DNA of 64,000 bases from contig JAODUP010000518.1 of NCBI GenBank assembly GCA_025642065.1, positions 235,001-299,000 of the forward strand. Reading direction: 5' to 3'. Below the pieces are notes generated by a model, which worked only from the letters and a program-made list of their open reading frames with translations, had not been told where the DNA came from and searched no databases. This document shows positions 1-10,639 of the stretch, piece by piece; positions within the stretch are counted from its first letter, which is position 1; each line of letters begins with the position of its first letter. Position numbers and translations under genes: made by a program. The DNA is from Paralvinella palmiformis. Its lineage: Eukaryota > Annelida > Polychaeta > Terebellida > Alvinellidae.

Positions 1-264
1 CACACACACCTTTTGCGGCAGTTGTATATATATCTTTCTTCTCAGCGGATTCACTGTCACCTTGCGCACTAAAAGTAAAGTCCTTAGATCAGATGGGCAA
101 AACAAAGAGACGGGTTCCTAGATGTTGCGGCATACTTCTTATCCGGTTCCTTGATTATTGATATCCTTTCTTGGATGGCTGATTGATTTCATTTCATGAA
201 CTAGGAATAATAACATATGAAAAGTGCGAGCACTTATTTCTAGCGTGGTTCATTTTATTACCTG

Positions 265-620
265 GATGTTATAATATAATAATAATAATATGTGATATTT
301 ATATAGCGCCCTATTCAGCTAGAAGCTGCTCTCAGGCGCTTTACAATATTATTTACAATATTATTATCCCCGACTCGGACCTGTTTCCACCCCGCACATA
401 TCTCAACTCCCAGGGGAGCATACAACGCATGCCGCCATTATAGGCGCAAAGCGTCACTCAAACACCTAGCCATCGCGTCCTGTCTGGTACTCATTTTTTT
501 CTGGATGAGCGAACCCGTCGCCACATGACGGCATTGCAGCTCACTGAGCCTCGAACCCGCGACCGTTCGGCTACGAGTCCATCGCTCTAACTAACTGCGC
601 TATCACGACTCGACGTGTTC
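265..620 (-). mobile_element. tRNA-headed SINE with L2-like 3' tail, near full length
   Basis: Read on the minus strand, the head (about 620-545) has an A-box-like TAGCGCAGTTAGTTAGAGCG and a B box GGGTTCGAGGCTC. A body of ~200 bp follows, then a tail in which TTGTAAAGCGCC and GGGCGCTATATAAAT flank a small inverted segment, ending in ATT/ATA repeats. This tail type is shared with L2-like LINEs, and a LINE piece carrying it is present at 63.25 kb. Confidence 0.75.
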
Positions 621-1790
621 AGATCTCCTCCGCCACCAATCCCCAGGAAACAGAACGGAAAGGTGGCACCGAAATGATCTAGTCGTATCTTCCATGATTC
701 TGTAGCGATGTGGTCACGCTTGATGAGATCAATGGTCTCCTTCGTACTAACGATGTACTTCCTTGATTTTTATATTTTGATTAGCCACTGAACGTCAGTG
801 TATTGCAGAATTTCATACTTTTTAAACGTTAAAGCATCCGGAAGGAAGATTTCTTGGATGTCGCGGTCGCTTCCAGAATATTGCCGATGGTATTATAGTA
901 TTCGTTTTTAGGAAGCAACACGCTTATTCTTTCCGCAACTCAAATACCACGCGCGTTTGAAATGATCATCGAGATTTATTTTGAAGTGGCTGAAAACCTT
1001 CACCTGCATATTTATGCCCTCTTTCGGCATTGCATGCTAATAATTTCCCAGTGTTGTTCTAATTTATCCTGTCTCTCACCCGGGCATTTAAAAAAGGTGT
1101 TGATCACCGAAGAATTCCTTTAATGTACCAATCATACTATTTGTCACATAAACTCAAGTTCCTATGATATCACACACAAAAGTAAAACACCAATCATCAT
1201 CATCATCATCATCCGTATGATATCACCGTACACGCTACGTCAATTAATCAACCCCATGTGACAACTGTAGTCAGCCAGACAAACGATTGGTCAAATAAAC
1301 AGGATATGTAGTACATGATATAATGCGTTGTCTGTGAATAAATGGAATGACGTCACAACACATATGTGTTGAACTGATAATTGACTTATCAGATAAAGCT
1401 ACGGGAGGTACAAATCCAACAAATAGCCATTTTTCCAGGGAGAACAAAAATATAATTTTAAATATTAGTGATTACAAATGTTTACTTTATGGAATATAAT
1501 AGAAATAGAATTGGCCTTATTTAAAGACTTTACTCTGACATATTAATACAATACTATATAAAGAGAGTGAAATAAAATAAAATAAATATAAGAGTATAGT
1601 ACTTATAAACACATAACAATGGGATTGGGGGGGATACATATTAGCTGATAATGCAGATTAGTTCAAATCAATTAACAGAGAATTAAGTTTGAATTAATCT
1701 AAAATTAATGTTGCTCCGACACTGACAGATATCGTTCTTTATTACAGATAATGGACATTAAAATAATCATCTTTGATAGCATTCCGAACA
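621..1790. other. No gene seen
   Basis: AT-rich intergenic sequence with a short CAT repeat near 1195-1213 and no exon-like signal. Nothing recognised. Confidence 0.5.
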
Positions 1791-1791
1791 T

Positions 1792-1945
1792 CTCAGGTAA
1801 TCTGTATAAAATGATGGTTCATATTTCAGGTGGTATGTTATTATCTATTAATATATGTATTACCTGAGTGAATAGGGTAATGCACATATTACCTGTGGGG
1901 GGGGGGCAATAAACAAATTACCTGATTACAAAGATTAACTGTAAC
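1792..1945 (+). repeat. Dispersed repeat G, copy 1 (AGGTAAT...ATTACCT rich)
   Basis: Several inverted AGGTAAT/ATTACCTGA motifs are followed by ATTACCTGATTACAAAGATTAACTG. A second copy lies at 32898-33030 with the same order and ending. A G run of about 10 bases interrupts this copy. Confidence 0.6.
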
Positions 1946-2383
1946 ATATATTGGAATAGGTTTCAGTACTGAGTTTAGATGAAACAGTTAGTATCCGATA
2001 TCGTTGTTAGGCAGGTGAGACTTCCGATTAATATCAGGATTTGTGATATCGGCGGTGGGCTCGTTGCCTTGATATCAGCATTAATATCAGGCAGGTGATA
2101 TACAGGCATACCATCACTGTCTGTTTATAGATTATTGTACCCTTGTAGGTCATTTGTGAATATGATATCCATCTTCTTCCACGAATTCAGAATGTTGCAG
2201 TTCGCACAATGTAACAGCTCGCACAATAACATGAGAATGTCATAAAGTTAGATCGATTGTTCGAAGACTACAATCAGTCCGAACAAAACAGAGCATTCGT
2301 ATCAAGATTAGGCTAACCAACGTATAAATATATGTGTGAGAGGAGGCTGAATTATCTATCTGATCTCTTCATATATTGGTCGG

Positions 2384-2563
2384 CGTTTCCGTCGTCTAAC
2401 TGGTAGCGCGTTGGATCACGGATCACCACCACCCGAGTTCAAACCTCATTGTAGGCATATCTGAAGGATGATTCATCTTTGACTTCGCTTCATTATCTTG
2501 GGCAGTCGCTAGGCCACTTTGGTCCATCACGTACACAAAGTGGTCGTAAAACACCAATCATCG
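2384..2563 (+). mobile_element. SINE family A copy
   Basis: tRNA-like head GTCTAACTGGTAGCGCGTTGGA, B box GAGTTCAAACC, then the body ATCTTTGACTTCGCTTCATTA and the tail GTCGTAAAACACCAATCATC. It matches about twelve other copies in the window. Confidence 0.85.
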
Positions 2564-3048
2564 TATATTAGATCATCCAGTATATGATATCATTACAAGT
2601 CACGTGGACGCTTAGTGTAGCTTCAACCCCTCTTTGTGAAATAGCTTACAGGAGAAAAGAATCAGAGATATGTATCCTTCCGCCAACAGAATGAAATGCG
2701 GTACGATTCTAGAACGTGGCCAAATCTCTAGGATAATGTAAGGATTCCCCAAAAGTTTATTTACCTCAAATATTTCCGATTTACTCTGCAGTTACCTTGT
2801 AGGTTGGGATAAGTTCTATATTATTACTACATTACTACCACTGTTGTTATTGTTGCTACTACTACTACTACTACTAATAATAATAATAATAATAATAATA
2901 ATATTACCACTAATTCTATGACAATAATATTCTAAATATTAAAGTTATATATATATATATTCGTCCGTGCCTGATAGCTAGAATACGATTTGATGGTAGA
3001 ACAGATGTAATATGTTACTGAATAAGTCAGGTAAGTCAATGATATGTG
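2564..3048. other. Intergenic; TAC/TAA microsatellite and TA run
   Basis: Contains a (TAC)n(TAA)n tract at about 2858-2904 and a TA run at 2948-2960. No coding signal. Confidence 0.6.
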
Positions 3049-3381
3049 ATCTCCGGTGGCATAGCGGTTAAGCATTGGGCACTTGGTGCCAAGGGTAACA
3101 GGTTCGATCCAAGCAAAAAGGTCGAAACTTTTCCAGAGATTAATTTCTCGGCTCACAACATCGTGGGTGGCTGACCACGTTAAATGGCGCAGCCGTTTCC
3201 CTTGAATTATTTAAAAATAAAGGGGGACGTTAAAGACCCCTGAGGACGTAAAACACTCTGGCAGTGACCACCTCGGGGTATTTCGGCTCCATCTTTCCGT
3301 ACTGCTCCCCAACATAGAGACTGTGCCGAAAAAGCGACAGCCTGGGGATTCTCCCCCCAAAACAAAACATCAAAACATCGC
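3049..3381 (+). mobile_element. SINE family B, long copy
   Basis: The tRNA-like head has GGCATAGCGGTTAAGCA and B-box ACAGGTTCGATCC. The body contains TATTTCGGCTCCATCTTTCC, and the 3' part GTGCCGAAAAAGCGACAGCC then TGGGGATTCTCC. The same modules, in the same order, occur at 20752-20996. The 3' part resembles the tail of the minus-strand LINE at 10.6-13 kb. Confidence 0.75.
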
Positions 3382-4164
3382 CAGTGATATCTTGCTGAAT
3401 ATGAGGCAAGCGAGAGCAAAATATAGCATTGGCTGTGATATCAGTGAAGTGAGAACTGTTACAATCAGCCAGGTGAGACAGGTACTGGATATCAGTTTAC
3501 ACGAAAACACACGATGTCAGAAACTGGAACACCTGGTTGGGACAGGTGATACTTATTGTTAAGACTGAAGTCCAACAGATAGCGAACAGCCACCAGGCGT
3601 ATCAAGTACACACTGTTTTCTTTCAATGCGTACACCCACCTCTTATAAACGTACATTATAAGTGTTGTAGGTTCTTTAATCTTCACCGCTTCATTTGTGT
3701 ACCTTCGATCAACAAATATACAGCTATCACATGCAGACCATATTCATTGTAAGAATACGCTTATGTATACAGCTGGCTGGCTGAAAGGCTCAAATACACT
3801 TACGTGCCCTGACATAGTATTTAATATTTAACTGGCCACGGTTCTACATTTGTTACCACGAAACCCTAGACTCGCATGAATATTACATCATATTTAAACA
3901 ATTATATCACAACAAAAATCCATTTATCCACGAGCAGTATTACCTGCATTCACTGTTCTTCGCACCGACTCCCTCTACCTTGATAGCAGATATACGGCAT
4001 ATAGAGCTTATGGCTGATAAATTATTTCTGACCGTAACATTACATCTACAGTGGTCTATATCCTGAATGTTGTTGGTAATTTTAAGCATAACAAGCGTTT
4101 GAAAATCATGTGATATATATTAGTCATATGATGGTATGTATATATCCCCCCTCTCTCTCTCTCT

Positions 4165-4198
<34 letters not shown>

Positions 4199-4708
4199 TA
4201 CATGCACATCACAGTTTCGCCACAGTCATGCTTTGTTGGCTGTCATATGACAATAATATACATGATTCATTAATTTTTAGTACCAAATCGTTTGTTGGTG
4301 CGAGTATATTCTGACCTAGGTAATATAACAAATACAATAGTTGACTGTCTTGTCTAGTATTTAGGCTGTCTTGTCTAATATGTTGTGTCTAATCGAAGCT
4401 GTATTGTCCATGCGGTCATGTGTGTGTGTGTGTGTGTGTGTATGCGTCTGCGTCCGGGGGAATTCCATGGTGATTATGTTGGCACGCTGTACTATGGACG
4501 ATGAATTATATGATCGAATCCGGATGTTATTTGGATTTGTGGGATGTTTCAGCCATAAAGAAAACGCGTTAGCGTAATCATCTCATTTCCCTTTGGATGT
4601 ATTCCTCGGTTATCTGGACTAAAAGTGACTTATCCCATAACCTAAATAAAACACTTACTTGATTAAAATATCGTGTCGTTTTAAGCTGTTTTGTGTTATT
4701 TAGATAAT
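3382..4708. other. Intergenic; microsatellites only
   Basis: CT run followed by a TA run at about 4149-4195, and a TG run at about 4418-4442. Loose TGTCTTGTCTAAT-like repetitions at 4345-4400 recur at 4895-4990. No gene recognised. Confidence 0.5.
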
Positions 4709-4887
4709 AATTGATGTTTTACGGCCATTTTGTGCACATGGTAGACTAAATGGGCCGAGCGATTTCCAAAGGTAACGAAGCGAAGTCAAGGATGAAACAG
4801 CCTTCAGATATGCCCACGCCGAGATTCGAACTCAGGTGGTAGTGATCTGCAGTCCAACTCGCTAACAGTTAGACCACGGGGGCGCCC
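4709..4887 (-). mobile_element. SINE family A copy
   Basis: Reverse orientation: tail TTGATGTTTTACGGCCATTT on the left, B box GAGATTCGAACTC and the tRNA-like head ending GGGGGCGCCCC on the right. Confidence 0.85.
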
Positions 4888-5084
4888 CGTCTTCTCTTGT
4901 TTAAGGCGTCTTGTCTAGTTTAAGCAGTCTTACCTTGGCTCTCAGAGTAGTCTTGTCGAAGCTATCTTAACTAAGGTGTCTTATTTAATATGTCTTTTCT
5001 GGGCGGTCTCCTGCTCACAGGAAGAAGAGTATTGATTTCTTCTTCATGGAACTTGAAATAGTGGTTTGCACACTTTGGGATGTG

Positions 5085-5237
5085 AGTGAGTGATTGAGTG
5101 AGTGATGTGAGTGAGTGATTGAGTGAGTGAGTGAGTGAGTGAGTGAGTGAGTGAGTGAGTGAGTGAGTGAGTGAGTGAGTGAGTGAGTGAGTGAGTGAGT
5201 GAGTGAGTGAGTGAGTGAGTGAGTGAGTGAGTGAGTG
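5085..5237 (+). repeat. GAGT tetranucleotide satellite, about 150 bp
   Basis: Nearly uninterrupted GAGT units with a few GATT interruptions at the left end. Confidence 0.95.
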
Positions 5238-6195
5238 GGGGATAGGCTGAGACTGTGATTTCTCAGTTTAGCGTCGGTAATATACTAATTTGGGAAATGT
5301 CGCCGATATTCAGCTACACATGGAAAATTTGCATTTTGATGAAGACTGAAACACCCAACAAACATTATTATTGCTGGAATTAGACGAATTTCACGAATTG
5401 AAAATCTCCTTATATACGCTATAAAGCTGAAGAATACACACACACATACACACACGCGCGCGCGCGCAATTATTAAGTGAAAGAGACAAGGAGAAATAAA
5501 GATAATATTATGATTGGTCATTGTTATAAATAAATAATATCTAATCGTCTATTATCTGATTTGATGTAGTATGCATCACAGCTGGTCAACAATGACGCAT
5601 CATTTCCTTTACGCAGTTTATATAAACAATTAGCTTAGTTACAGGTAACTGACACCACTTCAGCTTTCTAAACATAGAACGCAATCGATCTTAGCTTAAT
5701 GTTGAGTCACGTGATAGCGTAGTAACCGTGTGCCTGTCCAGCAATGAATAACGTTGCAAGATTAAATCGATTTACGCGGGTTTATCATACCTGAAAGCCA
5801 AGCAGACAAATATAGAGATTCCCACATGAACCATTGCAATAAATTCTCCGATATAGAAATTCCCACTTGAACCATTACAATAAATTATCCGATACGTTTC
5901 AGCCATAATGGTCAAATGCCTTCACCAAGGTGGTCTAAATATCACGGGGACAATAGTAGCCCCTAAAAAGAATTTCGAATTATTTAGATATTCGAAATTA
6001 ATAATTGGATCAATTTGTAAATTAAATATTCTTTATTTAGAGTTCCGCCATAATACGTTTTCTATAATTGTATAGATAGATCTTCAGTTAAAATAGAAAT
6101 GATTTAAAGCCAATTCGCAATCGATGTTTATTTTCAATATTCTTTGTAATAATTTTCAGAAGGACCACTAAAGTAAAGGTCTAATTCAGTTAATT
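5238..6195. other. Intergenic; short tandem duplication at 5813-5900
   Basis: A 44-bp unit (TATAGARATTCCCACWTGAA... ending CCGA) occurs twice head-to-tail. A CA/GC alternating tract lies near 5438-5466. No coding signal. Confidence 0.6.
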
Positions 6196-6352
6196 TGTTT
6201 AACCCCGGTGCTGTTCACTCGTAGGTCATACTGCCAGATAGTTTGCCTAGGGAAACATGCATAGGGAAGCAAACCACAAATACAGGCACGAGTCGGATTC
6301 GACCCCTCAAGCTGAAGTATGCAGCGCAGTCCTTTAACCGCCGAGACATCGG
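6196..6352 (-). mobile_element. SINE family C copy
   Basis: Minus-strand tRNA-like head with GGCGGTTAAAGGACTGCG and B box GGGTCGAATCC, then a tail with ATGTTTCCCTAGGCA and CAGCACCGGGGTTA. It abuts a family A SINE on its right. Confidence 0.7.
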
Positions 6353-6531
6353 TGATGATTGGCGTTTTACGGCCACGTTGGTGCACAGGGTAGGCTAAAT
6401 GGGACCGCCAAAAGTAATGAAGCGAAGTCAAAGATGAAACACCCTTCAGATATGCCCACACCGAGATTCGAACTCAGGTGGTCGTAATCTGTAGTCCAAG
6501 GCGCTACCAACTAGACCACAGAGGCAACCCC
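6353..6531 (-). mobile_element. SINE family A copy
   Basis: Left tail GATTGGCGTTTTACGGCCAC, right-hand B box CCGAGATTCGAACTC and head. Directly adjacent to the family C SINE at 6196-6352. Confidence 0.85.
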
Positions 6532-6629
6532 CAGTGAAATATCGGAACTCCCCGTCAGAATAACGGGATCAGTAACTTCGAAAGAACCACGTAATTATAT
6601 CAGAGAGCTTAAATATAGAGAGGGGTTAC

Positions 6630-8925
6630 TCTTGCCGCGCCATGTTGAATTTTGAACCAGTGGCGCCTCCAGCGACCGGAGGTATTTCTCAGATAAACAA
6701 AAGCTCTCTGGTTGGCTACATGTGTGCGCATGGTTGAAGTGAATTGCCAATACTAGTACTATATGTTACATGATCACATACTATTTTATTAATTAACACT
6801 TTAATTGTGCACACATGATATCGAAAAAACGAAGCTCTGAAACTGTAAATAAGGAATTAAGTGATTTCACAGCCCAATCACTTAATTCATAGCCTACAAT
6901 TTGCGATCACTTGACAGCTGATCAGAAAATAATTGAACGTGGTTTAGGTTATTTCTCAGCTTTGTGTGTGAAAGTTTTTTTAATGAAAACAATTAGGTAT
7001 ATATGAGGTAAATGCATACACACATACTTTCATAATGTCAGTTTATCATAGTCCATACATTTTTATTTATTTGGATATATACATATAATGATATATACAG
7101 CTATTATAACGCAACCATAACACAATTCAGTACAAGCTTCCCACCATATGGCATATATTCATCATGTCCGTTTATCATATATTAACTAAACAAATCATAA
7201 GTTCATTTAAAGTCTACACCTTAATCATATAGACCATGCAATATAGGCCAGCTGAGGACAAAGAATATACATGGAATATTAACAATGTTTATGTTTGCGT
7301 TAACATGTTAGATATAGAGAAATTAGTACTTTCATGCAATAAGCAGCATCAAATCTCTTGTGCCACCGGTTCATCTACAGATACAATCAGTCATTTGTTA
7401 TCAAATGGATAGAATAACCCAAATTGCTTCCAATTCTAAACAACCACTACAAAAACATGACATTTAGTGCAGCTCAGTGAACTGTTTAAAGTTAGACAGA
7501 ATATACTCAGAGATATAATAGACACATGCATTGACTACTGTAACAGATAACTCAAAATCATCTATCACATCCAACACCAGTAAATCTGTATTCAAGAAAT
7601 TGGCCTGTTTACATGGTATCTCATCATCATAGAACTTCAAGGGCTGAAACAGAACAATACCTTGTAAAATAATGACTTGAACCATTAAGTGCATACACAA
7701 TGTGTAAACACATGTTTTCCTTTTTTTCAAGTTAGTTAAAGAATTTTATTTGATATGCATTTAAGTTATGAAGAGAAGTATACCAATTAAAGAACACGAG
7801 CTGAACATTCAGGTACTAATAATCCTTTTTTGATTAAGATATGAAATGGGCTGACAACATTTCATGGTTTGATGCCTTGTTTCTTATTTAATTAATTTTA
7901 TAATACCAATTTTCACCATTAATATTTATAAATATTAATTACCATCACATCTGGCCCTGTCTCCTGTATAGGTCTCCTATCTGTTAATACCTTCCTCTTT
8001 GATTTCAGTGGATGCATGTGATGGATTTGGTACATAAAAAATAGTTGGAATAGCATTCTAGATAAGTTTATCTCTTGTCTGGATCATGAATTCCGTTTCA
8101 GTGAAATGCACATCATACACTCTACAATTAGTATTCAAGTAATGTATGGCTTTCCTCATCATGTATCTGAACGACAACAATTAATAACCCATCTTTTACT
8201 TCTGTCAATAACAAAATGAATGTTTCTACCACTAGTTAAGGTATTTAATAATTAATTTCATAACCTTTAAATAAAAGTCCATATATATCTATAAATACCA
8301 ATTGCTTATGTTTAAAATAAATGTGGATGCAGGTGATCATGTAAATACTCAACTATTTATAATACTGTAATTAGGGGGAAAATATCTGATTATTATTATA
8401 GTAATTTATTATTAACAATAACAAAGTAAAATATACCTCCCGTCCATAACATCTTCAATGGCTCCAGTTCATGTAACTGTAAGCTTATGTATATCTTACA
8501 TACCCATTTTGTGATTAATAGGTTGATATTGTTCAATAAAATTTAATAAGATTTTGTCTGAAACAAATATAGATCTAGGTAGATCTTGCTTGAGCCTACT
8601 GTTTGGGTCATGTCAAGTAGGGGCGTGTCTACTTCAAATTGTTATGCATATTTTTAAAATATCCTTTATCTAAAAATAAGCCAGATCATATCAAATTTTT
8701 ACACTAGTTTCATTTTCTTTCGGGATGTCTTTATTTGTGCATACTTTTCCTGTTACTGTAGCTGAAAGCGGCGCAGAATGAACCAGTGCCATTAAGCGCC
8801 ATGTTAATGAAGGGAGCTGTCCGTGACAATCTACCTCCGGTCGCTAGGGCCCTGGCGCTCCATGAATTCAAAATGGCGCCCCATGTTAAAACGCGAAGTA
8901 ACACGTCTTGTTATAAATATTCTTT
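6630..8925 (-). mobile_element. Decayed P-element/THAP-type DNA transposon with terminal inverted repeats
   Basis: Imperfect inverted repeats of about 50 bp bound the element: GCGCCATGTTGAATTT...AGCGACCGGAGGTA at about 6640-6691 and its reverse complement at about 8830-8890. Minus-strand frames inside hold relics of a THAP zinc finger: about 8150-7990 reads CRVYDVHFTETEF, then after a stop NAIPTIFYVPNP, matching the family's C-x2-H-F and AVPTIF signatures. The minus-strand frame at 7730-7464 (...VTVVNACVYYISEYILSNF) resembles the C-terminal part of P/THAP9-like transposases. It is broken by stops and frameshifts, so non-autonomous. Confidence 0.55.
7464..7730 (-). pseudogene. Transposase C-terminal remnant (P/THAP9-like, tentative)
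   Basis: An 88-codon frame with the stretch LDVIDDFELSVTVVNACVYY followed by ISEYILSNFKQF, lying inside the inverted-repeat-bounded element. The family resemblance is by pattern only. Confidence 0.35.
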
Positions 8926-9859
8926 GATTATATTAAGGTATGTAATTATATCGTTTAGAGTTCGTTTTAGAGTTCGTACAACGTTTTGACCTGACATAGA
9001 TAAAACGCATCTAAACCTGTTTTGTTTCTTATAATTAACACACACGAAGAGTCGGGTCTTTTGTTGGCTAAGTGACAGCTTGAATTATCTTTTTCAAAAC
9101 AACCACTGACATTCAGGGGGTTTTGTCTGCAGGGGGTGTTGCCCGGGATTCAGACCGGACACAGCTGCCGATTTGATGGCAAATCGGACCCTACTTCCGG
9201 CCGGGGCAAAAAGGAACGCAAACTGAAAAATCTGTTTTATAAACATCGTTCTCTCGTTGGTTGTATACGCCGTGGGAGTGAAAGTAATACAAAAAGAATA
9301 TCTTTTCATCGGTACATATAAGGAACACATTTAAAATAGTTGTTAAAGCGTTGTCTTGGTGGGGGAAATTAAGCTGAACTATTATTATATTTAGCCTATT
9401 CGATAACCCCCCTTCTATCTATCGCGTTTGATCCCAACTAAACTAGATCTACGGGCTTGCATAAATCAACATTTATATATTTCATGGTATATAAACACGA
9501 CGGGAATAATACAGAATCTCTGTACACACAAAATCATAATGCACTCATTGGTATTCATAGGTTCAAAACTCGAAGCGCAGCCGCTTCCACGTTGCTTTTT
9601 GCCCCGAACGGAAGTTAGCGCTGTTTGGTCATGGTCGCCCAATCAAACACCACTGAGTGTTCGGTCTAGTTTTCTTTCAGGTCAATGGTCGGCTCTGATA
9701 GTCTAAACCATACAATATATAACATTTGAGATGCCGAAATACCGAATCGAAGAAGTTTTCTGCATATACTTTATAGATACTTCACAGCGTCGTGGCATTT
9801 CCTATTACGGATATAATAATAATAACCTCAAATGACGCAGACGCATATTGTCTCTAATT
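8926..9859. other. Two CpG-richer islands, function unknown
   Basis: About 9120-9260 and 9560-9690 are richer in CpG than their surroundings and have overlapping frames on both strands (for example 9136-9321 plus). No family recognised and no convincing splice structure. Could be a promoter or an old transposon core. Confidence 0.35.
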
Positions 9860-10073
9860 TGCAGCTTCACCACGGGAACTAATTCTAAATAAATTTAGAA
9901 TTTACAATAGATGGCATATTTGGTGGAGAAAACCTGACCAGGTGCCTGGGTGGATGAAAAACTCCGCCTATTATATTGCCACGGCCGGGATTCGAACCTC
10001 CGACCTCCCGCACAGCATGCCCATAACGATGAATAAATAGTCCCCCACTCTATCCATGAGGCCACAGAGCCGG
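9860..10073 (-). mobile_element. SINE family E copy
   Basis: The minus-strand head has GTGGCCTCATGGATAGAGTG and B box AGGTTCGAATCCC. The tail is ATGCCATCTATTGTAAATTC, then ATTTAGAATTAGTTCCCGTGG. A second, plus-strand copy is at 45140-45331. Confidence 0.8.
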
Positions 10074-10119
10074 TATATATATTTAGACAGGCTCATCGGC
10101 TGACAACAATAGGAGGCTT

Positions 10120-10250
10120 ATTTCTGCGGGTGGCTCACCTACTTTAAAAGCCCCCCTAATTATGCAGAAGTTTGGCAGTTGCCACATTCATAATTTTTCG
10201 CGTCCATCTTTCCGTATCACTCTTCCGTAAGCGGCGAGAAAATAAGTCGG
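10120..10250 (+). repeat. Partial SINE family B-like body
   Basis: Contains CGTCCATCTTTCCGTATCAC and TCTTCCGTAAGCGGCG, similar to the middle of the copies at 3049 and 20752. No head. Confidence 0.45.
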
Positions 10251-10639
10251 TTTGAGTCTCTCAGACAATCACATAAGTACGCTATATAGTTAACATAAAA
10301 TACACATAGTATTGAGAGTGTCGATGAGTACATAACGTAAGAAGGACAATGCTATAGGAACGAGTGAGTGAATGGATTATTTAACCTTGTTCCTGGTTAA
10401 TATTCCACAGACACACAACTTGATTCCATTCAAACTCTGGCTCTGAGTTGCGGAGCAGCTCAGAGCTCTATAATCAAGAGACTCCAAGAATATTTGAGTC
10501 AATGGCATGGAAATATATGTCACTATAAGTTATTGTGACATATATTTATAACACACCATCTACACTGTTCCTAAGATGTCTTAAAACAAATTTGCTTTTA
10601 GTGTCTGAAGCTGTCTTTTACTTTTTGTAGTTTGGGGAT

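Noticed and set aside
2384..2470. Functional tRNA gene
   Set aside because: It has A/B-box-like sequence but belongs to the multi-copy family A SINE with a conserved non-tRNA body and tail; no proper acceptor stem was seen.
4371..4577. Cys-Val repeat peptide frame
   Set aside because: Encoded by a TG microsatellite; no splice or family support.
5085..5237. CRISPR-like array
   Set aside because: Pure short tandem repeats without spacers in an animal genome.
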